This document shows positions 43,863-52,051 of a DNA stretch of 64,000 nt, in pieces. How positions within the stretch are numbered: the stretch's first letter is position 1; each line of letters opens with the position of its first letter. This stretch comes from Rheinheimera faecalis (GTDB lineage: Bacteria; Pseudomonadota; Gammaproteobacteria; Enterobacterales; Alteromonadaceae), in assembly GCF_021290965.1 (NCBI RefSeq), contig NZ_JAJOYT010000005.1, positions 62,001-126,000 on the forward strand, read 5' to 3'. The notes beneath the pieces are model-generated. The model did not search any database, was not told the DNA's origin, and worked only from the letters and a program-made list of their open reading frames with translations. The position numbers and the translations under genes are program-made.

Positions 43863-45851
43863 TCTGTCAATGTGCGCCAGGCCTGTTTCCTGTCGTTGCT
43901 GTTCAGTTTTGACTGGCGCAGCTTTGCTCCATTCCAAATCATCCGCAGGCAATTCATATAAAAACCGGCTGGGTTCAGGTTTGATGATTTCACCATACTG
44001 ACGGCGTTCGCGGGCATAGGTAAAAATCAGCTCACGTTGGGCTCTGGTAATGCCTACATAAGCCAGACGGCGTTCTTCTTCAACATTGTCTTCATCTATG
44101 CTGCTTTGATGCGGCAACAAACCTTCTTCCATGCCCACCATAAAGACATAAGGGAATTCCAGTCCTTTAGAAGCGTGTAACGTCAGCAGTTGCACCTGAT
44201 CGGCTTCATCTTCCTGCTCCTGACGCTCCATCATGTCCCTTAGTGTCAGTTTGGTCACTACTTCGTTTAAACTCAGTGGCTCCTCATCGTCTTTGCCTTC
44301 GAGCATTTCACTGATCCAGCGATACAGCTCATTGATATTCTTCAGTGCCATTTCAGCCGCTTTGGGGCTGGCACTGCTTTCGAATAACCAGGCTTCGTAC
44401 TGGCTTTGCCGGATCAAATCTTTGACTGCTTCTTTCGGATCAGCACGCAGCGCGTTGTCTGCGACATGATTAATCCAGTTGGCAAAGTTCTGCACCGCCT
44501 GCAGACCACGGGCTGGCAAACGTTCTGCCAGTTCGGGTTCAAAACAGGCGGCAAATAAGCTGATATGTTTTTCGTTGGCCAGACTACCCACTCTTTCCAG
44601 CGTAGCAGCGCCTATTTCACGTTTTGGCGTGTTGATAATACGCAAGAATGCATTGTCATCGTCCTGATTCACCAGTAAACGTAAATACGCCATGATGTCT
44701 TTAATTTCAGCACGGGAAAAAAACGAAGTGCCGCCTGAAACTTTATAAGGAATTCTGTTGGTGATCAGTGCCTTTTCAAATACCCGCGCCTGATGGTTGC
44801 CGCGATACAGCAGCGCATACTCTTTATACTGAGTGCGGTTAATAAAGCGGTGCGAAATAATCTCGGCCACTACTTTTTCGGCTTCATCTTCTTCGTTACG
44901 AGTCGGTAATACCCGTAAAGGCACACCATAACCCAGCTCACTGAAGAGTCGTTTATCGTATTCGTGTGGGTTATTGGCGATCAAAATATTGGCCGCTTTC
45001 AGAATACGTTCGGCTGAGCGATAGTTTTGCTCCAGCTTAATGACTTTTAAATTCGGGAAATCTTTGCCCAAGAGCACCAGATTTTGTGGTTTGGCACCCC
45101 GCCAGGAATAAATCGACTGGTCGTCATCTCCAACCACAGTAAAGCGCTGACGCTCGCCGACCAGCCATTTCACCAGTTCGTACTGACTGGTGTTGGTATC
45201 CTGATATTCATCCACCAACAAGTACTGGATTTTTTGCTGCCACTTTTGCCGCACTTGCTCATTGGAAGCAAACAGCAGGGTGGGCACCATAATTAAATCG
45301 TCAAAATCCAGAGCGTTATAGGCCCGAAGCTGCTGGGCGTATTGCTGGTAGAAGTTAGCAAAGCTGATACTTTGTGCGTCTGTGGCGCGCGCAAGGGCTT
45401 GACCCGGCAGGGTTAAATCGTTTTTCCACGAAGAGATTTTGCTTTGCAAAGCTTTCAGTAAATCTTTATCACCTTGCAGCTCGTCATCGGTCAACTCTTT
45501 GAGTAGCGCCATGCTGTCCTGATCGTCGAACAGCGTGAAGTTAGGCTTATAACCAATAGCACGATATTCCTTTTTCAGGATCTCTAAGCCTAAGGTGTGA
45601 AAAGTGGAAACAGTTAAACCTCGGAGCAAAGGCCGAGCCAGCTGATGTTTAATCCGCTCTTTCATTTCGCGGGCGGCTTTATTGGTAAAAGTCACAGCCG
45701 CTATATGTTTGGCAGGCATATCACATTGCTGAATTAAATACGCAATTTTATTGGTGATGACCCGGGTTTTGCCACTGCCAGCGCCAGCCAGAACCAGGCA
45801 AGGCCCGCTGATATAATGCACCGCATCGTTTTGTTGAGAATTAAGTTTCAT
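43836..45851 (-). CDS. rep: ATP-dependent DNA helicase Rep
   Basis: Superfamily 1A 3'-5' helicase that helps replication forks past bound proteins. The 671-residue length matches Rep. Motif I AGAGSGKT (residues ~22-29), motif II DEYQDTN, motif [18 protein letters not shown], motif IV QNYRS, motif [17 protein letters not shown] and motif [12 protein letters not shown] are all visible. Rep rather than UvrD is indicated by the N-terminus [11 protein letters not shown] and the C-terminus. The gene converges on the GGDEF gene with a 27-bp overlap, so no room exists for a separate terminator. Complete and apparently functional. Confidence 0.95.
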   Translation of the reverse strand: MKLNSQQNDAVHYISGPCLVLAGAGSGKTRVITNKIAYLIQQCDMPAKHIAAVTFTNKAAREMKERIKHQLARPLLRGLTVSTFHTLGLEILKKEYRAIGYKPNFTLFDDQDSMALLKELTDDELQGDKDLLKALQSKISSWKNDLTLPGQALARATDAQSISFANFYQQYAQQLRAYNALDFDDLIMVPTLLFASNEQVRQKWQQKIQYLLVDEYQDTNTSQYELVKWLVGERQRFTVVGDDDQSIYSWRGAKPQNLVLLGKDFPNLKVIKLEQNYRSAERILKAANILIANNPHEYDKRLFSELGYGVPLRVLPTRNEEDEAEKVVAEIISHRFINRTQYKEYALLYRGNHQARVFEKALITNRIPYKVSGGTSFFSRAEIKDIMAYLRLLVNQDDDNAFLRIINTPKREIGAATLERVGSLANEKHISLFAACFEPELAERLPARGLQAVQNFANWINHVADNALRADPKEAVKDLIRQSQYEAWLFESSASPKAAEMALKNINELYRWISEMLEGKDDEEPLSLNEVVTKLTLRDMMERQEQEDEADQVQLLTLHASKGLEFPYVFMVGMEEGLLPHQSSIDEDNVEEERRLAYVGITRAQRELIFTYARERRQYGEIIKPEPSRFLYELPADDLEWSKAAPVKTEQQRQETGLAHIDRLRQLLKKP

Positions 45852-46012
45852 CAGACACCTTTTACAGAAGGAAGCTAGTTTAACTCAAATTTACCGGGCA
45901 GAGGCGCGCTGATTTCTGCACAAAACGAGCAAGTCCGGCAAATATGCGGCAGAATGGATCCACCTTGAGCCTGAAGGCTCGTAGAATAAAATGATGCTAC
46001 AGGAGCTAGACC

Positions 46013-46267
46013 ATGATTGATCCAAAAAAGATTGAAGAAATTGCGAAACAAATTGGCGCAGCTATCCCACCTAAAATGCGTGAGATGGCCGATGATGTTG
46101 AAAACAAAGTAAAGCAGGTATTGCAGCAAAAGCTCAGCCAGCTGGATTTTGTCTCCCGCGAAGAGTTTGATGTGCAAACTCAGGTGCTGGCTAAAACCCG
46201 TGCCAAACTGGATGAACTGGAACGTCGTGTGGCTGAACTATCGGCGAAAGACGAGTCAGCTAGCTAA
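46013..46267 (+). CDS. ubiK: Ubiquinone biosynthesis accessory factor UbiK
   Basis: UbiK (formerly YqiC/BMFP) is a small coiled-coil protein that assists aerobic ubiquinone synthesis together with UbiJ. The 84-residue sequence shows the family start [26 protein letters not shown], and the C-terminal coiled coil [23 protein letters not shown] 46013 is preceded by AGGAG. It is divergent from rep and followed after 24 bp by a secreted amidohydrolase gene, with which it may share a transcript by chance of position. Confidence 0.93.
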   Translation: MIDPKKIEEIAKQIGAAIPPKMREMADDVENKVKQVLQQKLSQLDFVSREEFDVQTQVLAKTRAKLDELERRVAELSAKDESAS

Positions 46268-46291
46268 AAAGTGAAGTAAATAAGGGTGATT

Positions 46292-47569
46292 ATGAAGTTA
46301 AGTCAGGTATCGGTGCTGCTGGCTGGGTTAGTCAGCTCTGTGGTTTTAGCTCAGGTGGAACAGGTGATCCAGGTCGGGCATTTGCTTGATGTGCGCACAG
46401 GGAACTACCAGAAAAACAAAGCTATTCTGGTTGAAGAGGGTCGCATCAGCGCTATTGTTGATGCAAAAGATGCTCCCAAAAACGTACAGATGATTGATTT
46501 ATCCACCCATTATGTAGTGCCTGGCCTGATTGATATGCACGTGCATTTAACTTCAGATCCACAAAAACATGGGTATCGTGGTTTAGTCGAAACCCCAACC
46601 CGTGAAGCCATCTTTGGGGTCAGTGCAGCCAAAGCCACCTTAAAAGCAGGTTTTACCACAGTGCGGAACTTAGGGGCCGCAGGTTACGCCGATGTGTCTT
46701 TGCGTGATGCCATTGACGATGGCGAAATTCAGGGACCACGGATGCGGGTGGCTGCTAATACCATCTGTATTACAGGCGGACACTGTGACAATAATCTGCT
46801 GCCACATATCTATAACTCCAGAAGTGCAGGCGTCGCCAATGGCCCAGATGAAGTTCGGGCTAAAGTGCGGGAAAATATCAAATACGGCGCCGATGTGATT
46901 AAGTTTGCGGCCACTGGTGGTGTGTTATCTAAAAATACAGACGTCAATGCCAGTCAGTATAACTTTGAAGAAATGAAAGCTTTAATAGACGAAGCTCACG
47001 ACAGAGGTCGTATAGTGGCGGCTCATGCCCACGGTTTGCAGGGTATTAAACGCGCTATTGAAGCTGGGGTGGATTCGATTGAACACGGCAGCTTTATCGA
47101 TGATGAAGCCATTAAACTGGCGAAAAAACACGGCACTTATTTAGTGATGGATGTCTATGTCAGTGACTTTATCTTAAGCGAAGGCGAAAAAGCCGGCATA
47201 TTGCCTGAGTCTTTAGCTAAAGAGAAAAAGGTAGGCTTGTTGCAACGGCAAAATTTCCAGAAAGCAGTCAAAGCTGGTGTGAAGATGGCTTATGGCACAG
47301 ATGCAGGCGTTTACACTCATGGTTTAAACGGCCGTCAATTTGCTTATATGGTGCAGTGGGGTATGACACCTTTACAGGCGATTCAGGCTGCCACAGTCAA
47401 TGCTGGTACTTTGTTGAACTGGAAAAATGAGCAAGGCCAACAAAATGTCGGCGTGTTGGAAGTCGGTGCTTTTGCTGATTTAGTAGCAGTGCCTGTTGAC
47501 CCTCTTACTCAAGTCAAAGCGCTGGAGCAGCCAGCTGTCGTCGTGAAAGCCGGCCAACAAGTGCTGTAA
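46292..47569 (+). CDS. Secreted amidohydrolase (Xaa-Pro dipeptidase-like), copy B
   Basis: A paralogue of the enzyme at 31460, about 425 residues, with a signal peptide (cleaved near VLAQ). The metal-site motifs are all present: IDMHVHL, VIKFAATGG with the bridging lysine, AAHAHGLQG, SIEHGS, and YGTDAGVYTHG. Copies A and B share the overall layout but differ in the substrate loops (here ICITGGHCDNN with two cysteines). Distinct substrates are therefore likely. ATG 46292 follows AAGGG; a GTG two codons earlier is also possible. A long hairpin terminator follows. Confidence 0.85.
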   Translation: MKLSQVSVLLAGLVSSVVLAQVEQVIQVGHLLDVRTGNYQKNKAILVEEGRISAIVDAKDAPKNVQMIDLSTHYVVPGLIDMHVHLTSDPQKHGYRGLVETPTREAIFGVSAAKATLKAGFTTVRNLGAAGYADVSLRDAIDDGEIQGPRMRVAANTICITGGHCDNNLLPHIYNSRSAGVANGPDEVRAKVRENIKYGADVIKFAATGGVLSKNTDVNASQYNFEEMKALIDEAHDRGRIVAAHAHGLQGIKRAIEAGVDSIEHGSFIDDEAIKLAKKHGTYLVMDVYVSDFILSEGEKAGILPESLAKEKKVGLLQRQNFQKAVKAGVKMAYGTDAGVYTHGLNGRQFAYMVQWGMTPLQAIQAATVNAGTLLNWKNEQGQQNVGVLEVGAFADLVAVPVDPLTQVKALEQPAVVVKAGQQVL

Positions 47570-47575
47570 ACTTTC

Positions 47576-47618
47576 TGACAGTAGCATTAGATATTCTAAT
47601 GTTACTGTCACACTTTTT
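47576..47618 (+). terminator. Long hairpin terminator after amidohydrolase B
   Basis: TGACAGTA and CATTAGA pair with TCTAATG and TACTGTCA around TAT (47576-47610), about 16 bp of stem with one wobble. A T5 run follows at 47614-47618. Confidence 0.75.
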
Positions 47619-47698
47619 CTCGTCTTTCTTACACAGTGTTGTCATGGAATTGCTGAATAATTGCGCACAGTGAAATGACTTAACCCCCAGGAAGACTT

Positions 47699-48049
47699 AT
47701 GAAACTTATTACTGCTGCTGTATTTACTGTTGCTACTTTGTTAGCTAGCCAGGTTCAGGCTGCGTCGAACTACACTTATTCAAACACTGAGTACTGTGAG
47801 CTTGTTGCGCAAAATGCTGTAGACAACTTATTAAAAGCTTATGCGAAAAAGTTAGGTTTTACTCCTGCCCGTAGTGCTTGTGTTCAGTTGCTGAATCCTA
47901 TGACGGCGCAGTTAACACAAGATGCTGAAGCGCAAATTCGTGCTTACTCTCGTGGCTCAGCCCGTAAGTTACCCGCTTCAGTGGTTCAGCAGTTAAAAGC
48001 TATGCCAGTGGAACAACGTCGTGCTGCTTTGGTTCAGATCTACGGTTAA
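47699..48049 (+). CDS. Hypothetical exported protein
   Basis: A 116-residue protein with a clear signal peptide (cleaved after VQA, residue ~21), so it is periplasmic or secreted. The mature part is helical, with two cysteines (EYCELV and SACVQL) that can form one disulfide, and a basic region (YSRGSARKLPAS). I recognise no family. AGGAAG precedes ATG 47699. It is followed, 85 bp later, by a small acidic protein gene; a shared transcript is possible since no terminator is visible between them. Confidence 0.65.
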   Translation: MKLITAAVFTVATLLASQVQAASNYTYSNTEYCELVAQNAVDNLLKAYAKKLGFTPARSACVQLLNPMTAQLTQDAEAQIRAYSRGSARKLPASVVQQLKAMPVEQRRAALVQIYG

Positions 48050-48134
48050 TTCGTCGCTTTCAGTTGTGCTGGTGCTTGAAAACTGCGTAAAGTAGCCCAA
48101 GTTAACGGCTATACCCAGCAAGGCGGAGCACACA

Positions 48135-48293
48135 ATGAGCGAATTTGACTTTGATTTAGACCACCTGGATTTTGATGGTGCTGAGAAAAAAACGGCGCAG
48201 CAACAGCTGGCTGCCGATCAGTTGGCCGCAGAACAGGCTGCGATGCAAGACGATGATTCAGATGATTGCGCTGGTGGCGCCTGTAAAATCTGA
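48135..48293 (+). CDS. Small acidic protein with C-terminal CAGGAC motif
   Basis: A 52-residue open frame starting at ATG 48135 with GGCGGAG 6-8 bp upstream and ending TGA 48293. The product is very acidic. It begins MSEFDFDLDHLDFDGAEKK, has a Q/A-rich helix (QQQLAADQLAAEQAAM) and ends DDDSDDCAGGACKI. Two cysteines spaced CAGGAC could bind a metal or form a disulfide. There is no signal peptide. A strong terminator follows 35 bp later, which supports a real gene. I do not recognise the family. Confidence 0.62.
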   Translation: MSEFDFDLDHLDFDGAEKKTAQQQLAADQLAAEQAAMQDDDSDDCAGGACKI

Positions 48294-48327
48294 AGAAAAT
48301 TTTGTATCAGCTTTATAGCTAAAACCT

Positions 48328-48366
48328 AAGGGTCTGAGTTTATCACTCAGACCCTTATTTGTTTTT
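48328..48366 (+). terminator. Rho-independent terminator after small acidic gene
   Basis: A perfect 11-bp stem, AAGGGTCTGAG (48328-48338) with CTCAGACCCTT (48346-48356), has a 7-base loop and is followed by ATTTGTTTTTT. Confidence 0.92.
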
Positions 48367-48463
48367 TAGATTGATTCGATTGTTTTATTTTGTTTTTTAA
48401 ATTGACCCTGAGCCTCTACTCTGTGTTTGCAGGATAGAGCGAACTCCAAAGAGGGTCATAATA

Positions 48464-49972
48464 ATGTTTAATAAATCAGCCTTAGTCGTAGCTTTAGGTT
48501 TGTCTTTAGCGGTACAAGCAAATACTTTAACCAGAGACAATGGTGCTCCGGTGGGTGATAACCAGAATTCCACTACATCAGGTGCTAACGGCAGTGTGTT
48601 ACTGCAGGACGTGCATCTGATCCAGAAATTACAACGTTTTGCCCGTGAGCGTATTCCTGAACGTGTTGTGCATGCCCGTGGTACCGGTGCTCATGGAGAG
48701 TTTGTCGCCACTGACGATTTATCCGATTTAACCATAGCTGCTCCTTTTGCCGACCAAGGTAAAAAGACGCCGGTTTTTGTGCGTTTCTCCACTGTTATCC
48801 ATGGCAATCACAGCCCTGAAACTTTGCGTGACCCTCGTGGTTTTGCCGTGAAATTCTATTCTGATCAAGGCAACTGGGACTTAGTGGGTAACAACCTGCC
48901 GGTATTTTTTATCCGTGATGCGATTAAATTCCCGGATATGGTGCATTCATTAAAACCTTCGCCTGTCGACAATATGCAGGATCCAAATCGTGTCTTTGAC
49001 TTTATGTCGCACGAACCGGGTTCTACCCAGATGCTGACTTTTGTGTATTCAGATTTAGGCACGCCAGCCAGCTACCGTGAAATGGATGGTTTTGGTGTGC
49101 ATGCTTACAAATTCATCAATGACCAAGGTCAGGTGCATTACGTCAAGTTCAACTGGAAAAGTCAGCAGGGCGTGAAATCCCTGGACGCGGACCAGGTCAC
49201 TAAAACTCAGGGTATGGATTTTAACCACCTGACCCGAGATCTGTATCAGAACATCAATGCCGGCAATAACCCGAAATGGGATCTGTATGTACAGGTGATC
49301 ACACCGGATCAGCTGGATGATTTCGACTTTAATCCACTGGATGCCACTAAAACCTGGCCTGGTGTGAAAGAACGTAAAGTCGGCACCATGACGTTAAACC
49401 GTATGCCAAAGAACTTCTTTGAAGAAACTGAGCAATCGGCTTTTGCGCCAGCCAACCTGATCCCAGGTATTGAGCCGTCTGAAGACCGTTTGTTGCAAGG
49501 CCGTATTTTCTCTTACTCCGATACGCAACTGTATCGCTTAGGAGCAAATCACAGCCAGTTGCCGATCAACAAAGCCAAAGTGATGGTGGATAACCACAAT
49601 CAGGATGGCGCTATGAATTTTGGCAACAGTACATCCAATGTTAATTACGAGCCAAGCCGCATTGAGCCAAAAACTGTGGTTGCAGCCGCCCGTGCTGTCG
49701 AAACAAAACTGGATGGCACTGTGATGCAAAAGGCTATCAGCAAGCAGGACAACTTCAGCCAGGCTGGTGCTTTGTACCGCAGCTTTGATAAGCAACAACA
49801 AGCCAATCTGATCCGCAACTTGTCCGGTGATTTAGGTCAGGTCAAAGATGCAGTGACTAAACACAAAATGCTGGCGCATTTCTACAAAGCTGACAGCGAC
49901 TATGGCACTCGTTTAACCAAAGCCGTTAATGGCGATTTAAAACAAGTGCAGCAAATCGCTAAATCCCTGTAA
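48464..49972 (+). CDS. katB: Periplasmic catalase KatB
   Basis: Heme catalase that removes hydrogen peroxide, 502 residues including a signal peptide of ~19 residues, so it acts in the periplasm. The catalytic His is in VVHARGTGAHG (~H70), the distal Asn in VGNNLPVFFIRD (~N143), and the heme-ligand Tyr in RIFSYSDTQLYRLG (~Y353). The core is the short clade without the C-terminal flavodoxin-like domain. An ankyrin-repeat gene follows, the same arrangement as Pseudomonas katB-ankB. Between them lie two structured elements, so co-transcription is uncertain. Peroxide induction through OxyR is likely from family knowledge; I did not identify an operator. Confidence 0.94.
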   Translation: MFNKSALVVALGLSLAVQANTLTRDNGAPVGDNQNSTTSGANGSVLLQDVHLIQKLQRFARERIPERVVHARGTGAHGEFVATDDLSDLTIAAPFADQGKKTPVFVRFSTVIHGNHSPETLRDPRGFAVKFYSDQGNWDLVGNNLPVFFIRDAIKFPDMVHSLKPSPVDNMQDPNRVFDFMSHEPGSTQMLTFVYSDLGTPASYREMDGFGVHAYKFINDQGQVHYVKFNWKSQQGVKSLDADQVTKTQGMDFNHLTRDLYQNINAGNNPKWDLYVQVITPDQLDDFDFNPLDATKTWPGVKERKVGTMTLNRMPKNFFEETEQSAFAPANLIPGIEPSEDRLLQGRIFSYSDTQLYRLGANHSQLPINKAKVMVDNHNQDGAMNFGNSTSNVNYEPSRIEPKTVVAAARAVETKLDGTVMQKAISKQDNFSQAGALYRSFDKQQQANLIRNLSGDLGQVKDAVTKHKMLAHFYKADSDYGTRLTKAVNGDLKQVQQIAKSL

Positions 49973-49978
49973 GCCATT

Positions 49979-50080
49979 CCCTGGTGCAGGTCGGTTGGTT
50001 TTATCCCTCCAACTGACCTTAGTTTAAAGCCCTGCGAAACTCGTATGCTCTGTCCTGCACCCAGGGTGAGTTTCGCAGGC
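49979..50080 (+). other. Nested inverted repeats with pseudoknot potential after katB
   Basis: Three complementary pairs interlock. Hairpin 1 is GGTCGGTTGG (49989-49998) with CCAACTGACC (50009-50018). Hairpin 2 is a 13-bp stem, GCCCTGCGAAACTC (50029-50042) with GAGTTTCGCAGGC (50068-50080), with one bulge. The loop of hairpin 2 contains CCTGCACCCAGGG (50054-50066), complementary to CCCTGGTGCAGG (49979-49990), which lies 5' of both hairpins. A pseudoknot or two alternative folds are possible. There is no T run, so it is not an intrinsic terminator. Confidence 0.65.
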
Positions 50081-50084
50081 ACCA

Positions 50085-50222
50085 ATTCCCCTGCGTACTT
50101 GAAGCCGCAGCTTTGTTGACTACGCGCTCTCATTCCGGTGCCGGATTGAACACGAGACGGGCAGGGTAAACCCAGCCCCTACAACATCGCCTCGCTGCAA
50201 CTCCAATTACTTTGGGGAGAAT
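50085..50222. repeat. Palindromic intergenic repeat, full-length copy 3
   Basis: A ~138-bp element with the same arms as copy 1: GCGTACTTGAAGCCGCAG and CTTTGTTGACT on the left, CGCCTCGCTGCAACTCC and AATTACTTTGGGGA on the right. Terminal repeats are ATTCCCC / GGGGAGAAT. The central part differs from copy 1 and contains GGGCAGGGT/ACCCAGCCC. It ends ~30 bp before ankB. Confidence 0.78.
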
Positions 50223-50252
50223 CCATAACTCTATATTTGAGGAGTTTGTCTG

Positions 50253-50756
50253 ATGCGATTACTGCTACTGAGTCTGATGCTGTTAAGTACTATGCTGTAC
50301 TCTGAAGAACAAGTCCCTGATCCACTGGAGCAACTGACGTCTTACTTTTTTGCCGCTGCCCGCACTGGTGATGTTGTCGTTTTGAATGAGTTTTTACAAC
50401 AAGGCTTTCCTGTGGATCAGCGCAACAACCAAAGTTATACCGCCCTGATGGTCGCCACTTATGCAGGTCAGCAGCAAGCTGTCGAATTATTACTTCAACA
50501 AGGCGCAGATGCCTGCTTACGGGATAAAAGAGGCCATACGGCTATGATGGGTGCCATAGTGAAGGCGGAGTGGAGCATAGGAAAAATTCTGTATCCCATT
50601 GATTGCAAGGAAGACAAGTCAGTCGATGCAAAGGCACCAGTGACAGACAAAGAAAAAATGACGGTAGCGCAGTTTGCTGAAGTTTTTGGCCAAAGCGAAA
50701 AACTACAGCAACTGGCAAAGGAAGTTCAGGCCACACAAGAAACAAACCAAAATTAA
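50253..50756 (+). CDS. ankB: Ankyrin-repeat protein AnkB
   Basis: A 167-residue exported protein (signal peptide to about residue 17) with ankyrin repeats. The clearest run is TGDVVVLNEFLQQGFPVDQRNNQSYTAL followed by GQQQAVELLLQQGADACLRDKRGHTAMM. A C-terminal tail with DKEKMTVAQFAEVFG follows. In Pseudomonas aeruginosa the equivalent AnkB sits beside katB and is needed for full KatB activity (established knowledge), so the same support role is likely here. The gene is 280 bp from katB with a structured element and a repeat between. Its stop overlaps the stop of the convergent RidA gene by 4 bp. Confidence 0.85.
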   Translation: MRLLLLSLMLLSTMLYSEEQVPDPLEQLTSYFFAAARTGDVVVLNEFLQQGFPVDQRNNQSYTALMVATYAGQQQAVELLLQQGADACLRDKRGHTAMMGAIVKAEWSIGKILYPIDCKEDKSVDAKAPVTDKEKMTVAQFAEVFGQSEKLQQLAKEVQATQETNQN

Positions 50757-51097
50757 AGTGCGGCTGTAACCTTAATTTCTACTTTCCATAATGGATTGGC
50801 AAGGCGGGCTTCCACAGTGGCGCGAGCCGGAGCCTGACCTTCTTCAACCCATAGATCCCATGCTGTATTCATCGCGTTGTAATCCGCCATATCGGCCAGA
50901 TAAATAGTGGTATCGACAATACGGCTTTTCGTGATGCCGACTTCAGTCAGCAGCATATCAATTTGCGCCAGTACATTAGCCGTTTGTGCTGTGGCGTCAG
51001 CATCCAGATTGTCCGGCACCATACCGGATAAAAACACCAGGCCATTGGCGATCACGGCTTCGCTGTATCTTTTGCTGGGTTGTATACGTTGGATCAT
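50753..51097 (-). CDS. RidA family protein
   Basis: A 114-residue member of the RidA/YjgF/UK114 family. Archetypal members hydrolyse reactive enamine/imine intermediates from PLP enzymes. Motifs seen are ANGLVFLSGMVP at the start, QIDMLLTEVGITKSRIVDTTIYLADM in the middle, and ARATVEARL near the end, with the arginine that binds the substrate carboxylate (RATVE). Short loop differences place it in an Rid subfamily other than the classical RidA, so deaminase activity is not certain. It is followed by (upstream on the same strand) the yggN-like gene with a 14-bp gap, suggesting a common transcript. Confidence 0.85.
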   Translation of the reverse strand: MIQRIQPSKRYSEAVIANGLVFLSGMVPDNLDADATAQTANVLAQIDMLLTEVGITKSRIVDTTIYLADMADYNAMNTAWDLWVEEGQAPARATVEARLANPLWKVEIKVTAAL

Positions 51098-51111
51098 TAG
51101 TTTTCCTTGTA

Positions 51112-51903
51112 TCAGATCACGGGTTTAAAACCTTCACTTTGACCATCGATCAAGTCATAAGGTGACATGGCCGGAATTTGCTGCTGAATTTGTTGTTCCA
51201 ACTGGTCCAGAGTTTTCAGTTGCTGACAAATCTGCTGGCCACGTTGCTGTAAATTTTTACTGTTTTTTTGCATGTCTGTTTTTAACTGACTGCCGAAGGT
51301 TTGCATTTTCGCGCGGAAGCTTTGCATTTTCTCCGTGGCAGAACCTGGGCTTTGCAGTACATTTTGCCCTAAAGTCAGCATCATCTGGCCACTGATTTTA
51401 GCCACAGCTTGCTGAATTCGTTGTTCTGCTTCTTTCGCTAAGTTTTTATCTGCTGAGCGCAGCTGACTGCCGTAGACATAAATGGTATCCCCTTGCCGTT
51501 GCACTAACTGATTCAGTTGTTGTTCCAGTTCATCCACAGGTTGCTGTAGTTCAGGGTTTTCGGCAAGACTCATACCAGTAGCAGTTTGCACATTTTGATC
51601 CAGCACAGTGCGGGCCAGTTGCAGGCTGTCATCCATCAAAGCGGCAGAAGCCGTGACTTGCGTGCGAATGCCTTGCTGATAAGTTTTCAGATGCTGTTGG
51701 GTTTCGGTGTTGCTGTTGCTTTTTTGCTGAGCCAGCCACAACTGACCTTTGGTATCAATGCGCCACAGCTCCTGATCACCCCGTTGAATGCTAACGACTG
51801 AGGGGCTGACTTTTAAGTCGTCCTGCAAGGTCAAAGCACATTGATCACTGGCATAACTCAGACCACTTACCAGCATCAATGTACTGGCACAGATATACTT
51901 CAT
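51112..51903 (-). CDS. yggN: YggN family (DUF2884) periplasmic protein
   Basis: A 263-residue exported protein with a signal peptide (cleaved after SYA, residue ~19) and the DUF2884 layout. An N-terminal small domain (CALTLQDDLKVSPSVVSI) is followed by a long helical, Gln-rich region. The function of E. coli YggN is not established. ATG 51903 is chosen because it begins the signal peptide; the frame is open upstream to 52089 but without support. A degenerate copy of the palindromic repeat lies just upstream, between this gene and the end of the hybrid kinase gene. Confidence 0.78.
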   Translation of the reverse strand: MKYICASTLMLVSGLSYASDQCALTLQDDLKVSPSVVSIQRGDQELWRIDTKGQLWLAQQKSNSNTETQQHLKTYQQGIRTQVTASAALMDDSLQLARTVLDQNVQTATGMSLAENPELQQPVDELEQQLNQLVQRQGDTIYVYGSQLRSADKNLAKEAEQRIQQAVAKISGQMMLTLGQNVLQSPGSATEKMQSFRAKMQTFGSQLKTDMQKNSKNLQQRGQQICQQLKTLDQLEQQIQQQIPAMSPYDLIDGQSEGFKPVI

Positions 51904-51967
51904 AACAACCTCAATAAGGTTAAAAAAACCATGCTGCCGGAAAAGTACTGAATCACCCCTGAACCAG

Positions 51968-52031
51968 CCTTCGTATTTAACGCCGCAGCGCCTGTTCGCC
52001 TCTCTGCAATGCCAACTACTTTGGCTTACAG
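51968..52031. repeat. Palindromic intergenic repeat, shortened copy 4
   Basis: CCTTCGTATTTAACGCCGCAG (described by CCTTCGTAT and GCCGCAG) matches the left arm, and TTCGCCTCTCTGCAATGCC with AACTACTTTGG matches the right arm. The central hairpin is deleted. It is a decayed or minimal form of the element at 26058 and 50085. Confidence 0.6.
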
Positions 52032-52051
52032 CCTGGGTATTTATCACAGTT

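Noticed and set aside
48135-48293. Reading the small acidic frame as a leader peptide for katB
   Set aside because: A strong intrinsic terminator lies between it and katB, and the peptide has no biased residue run typical of attenuation leaders.
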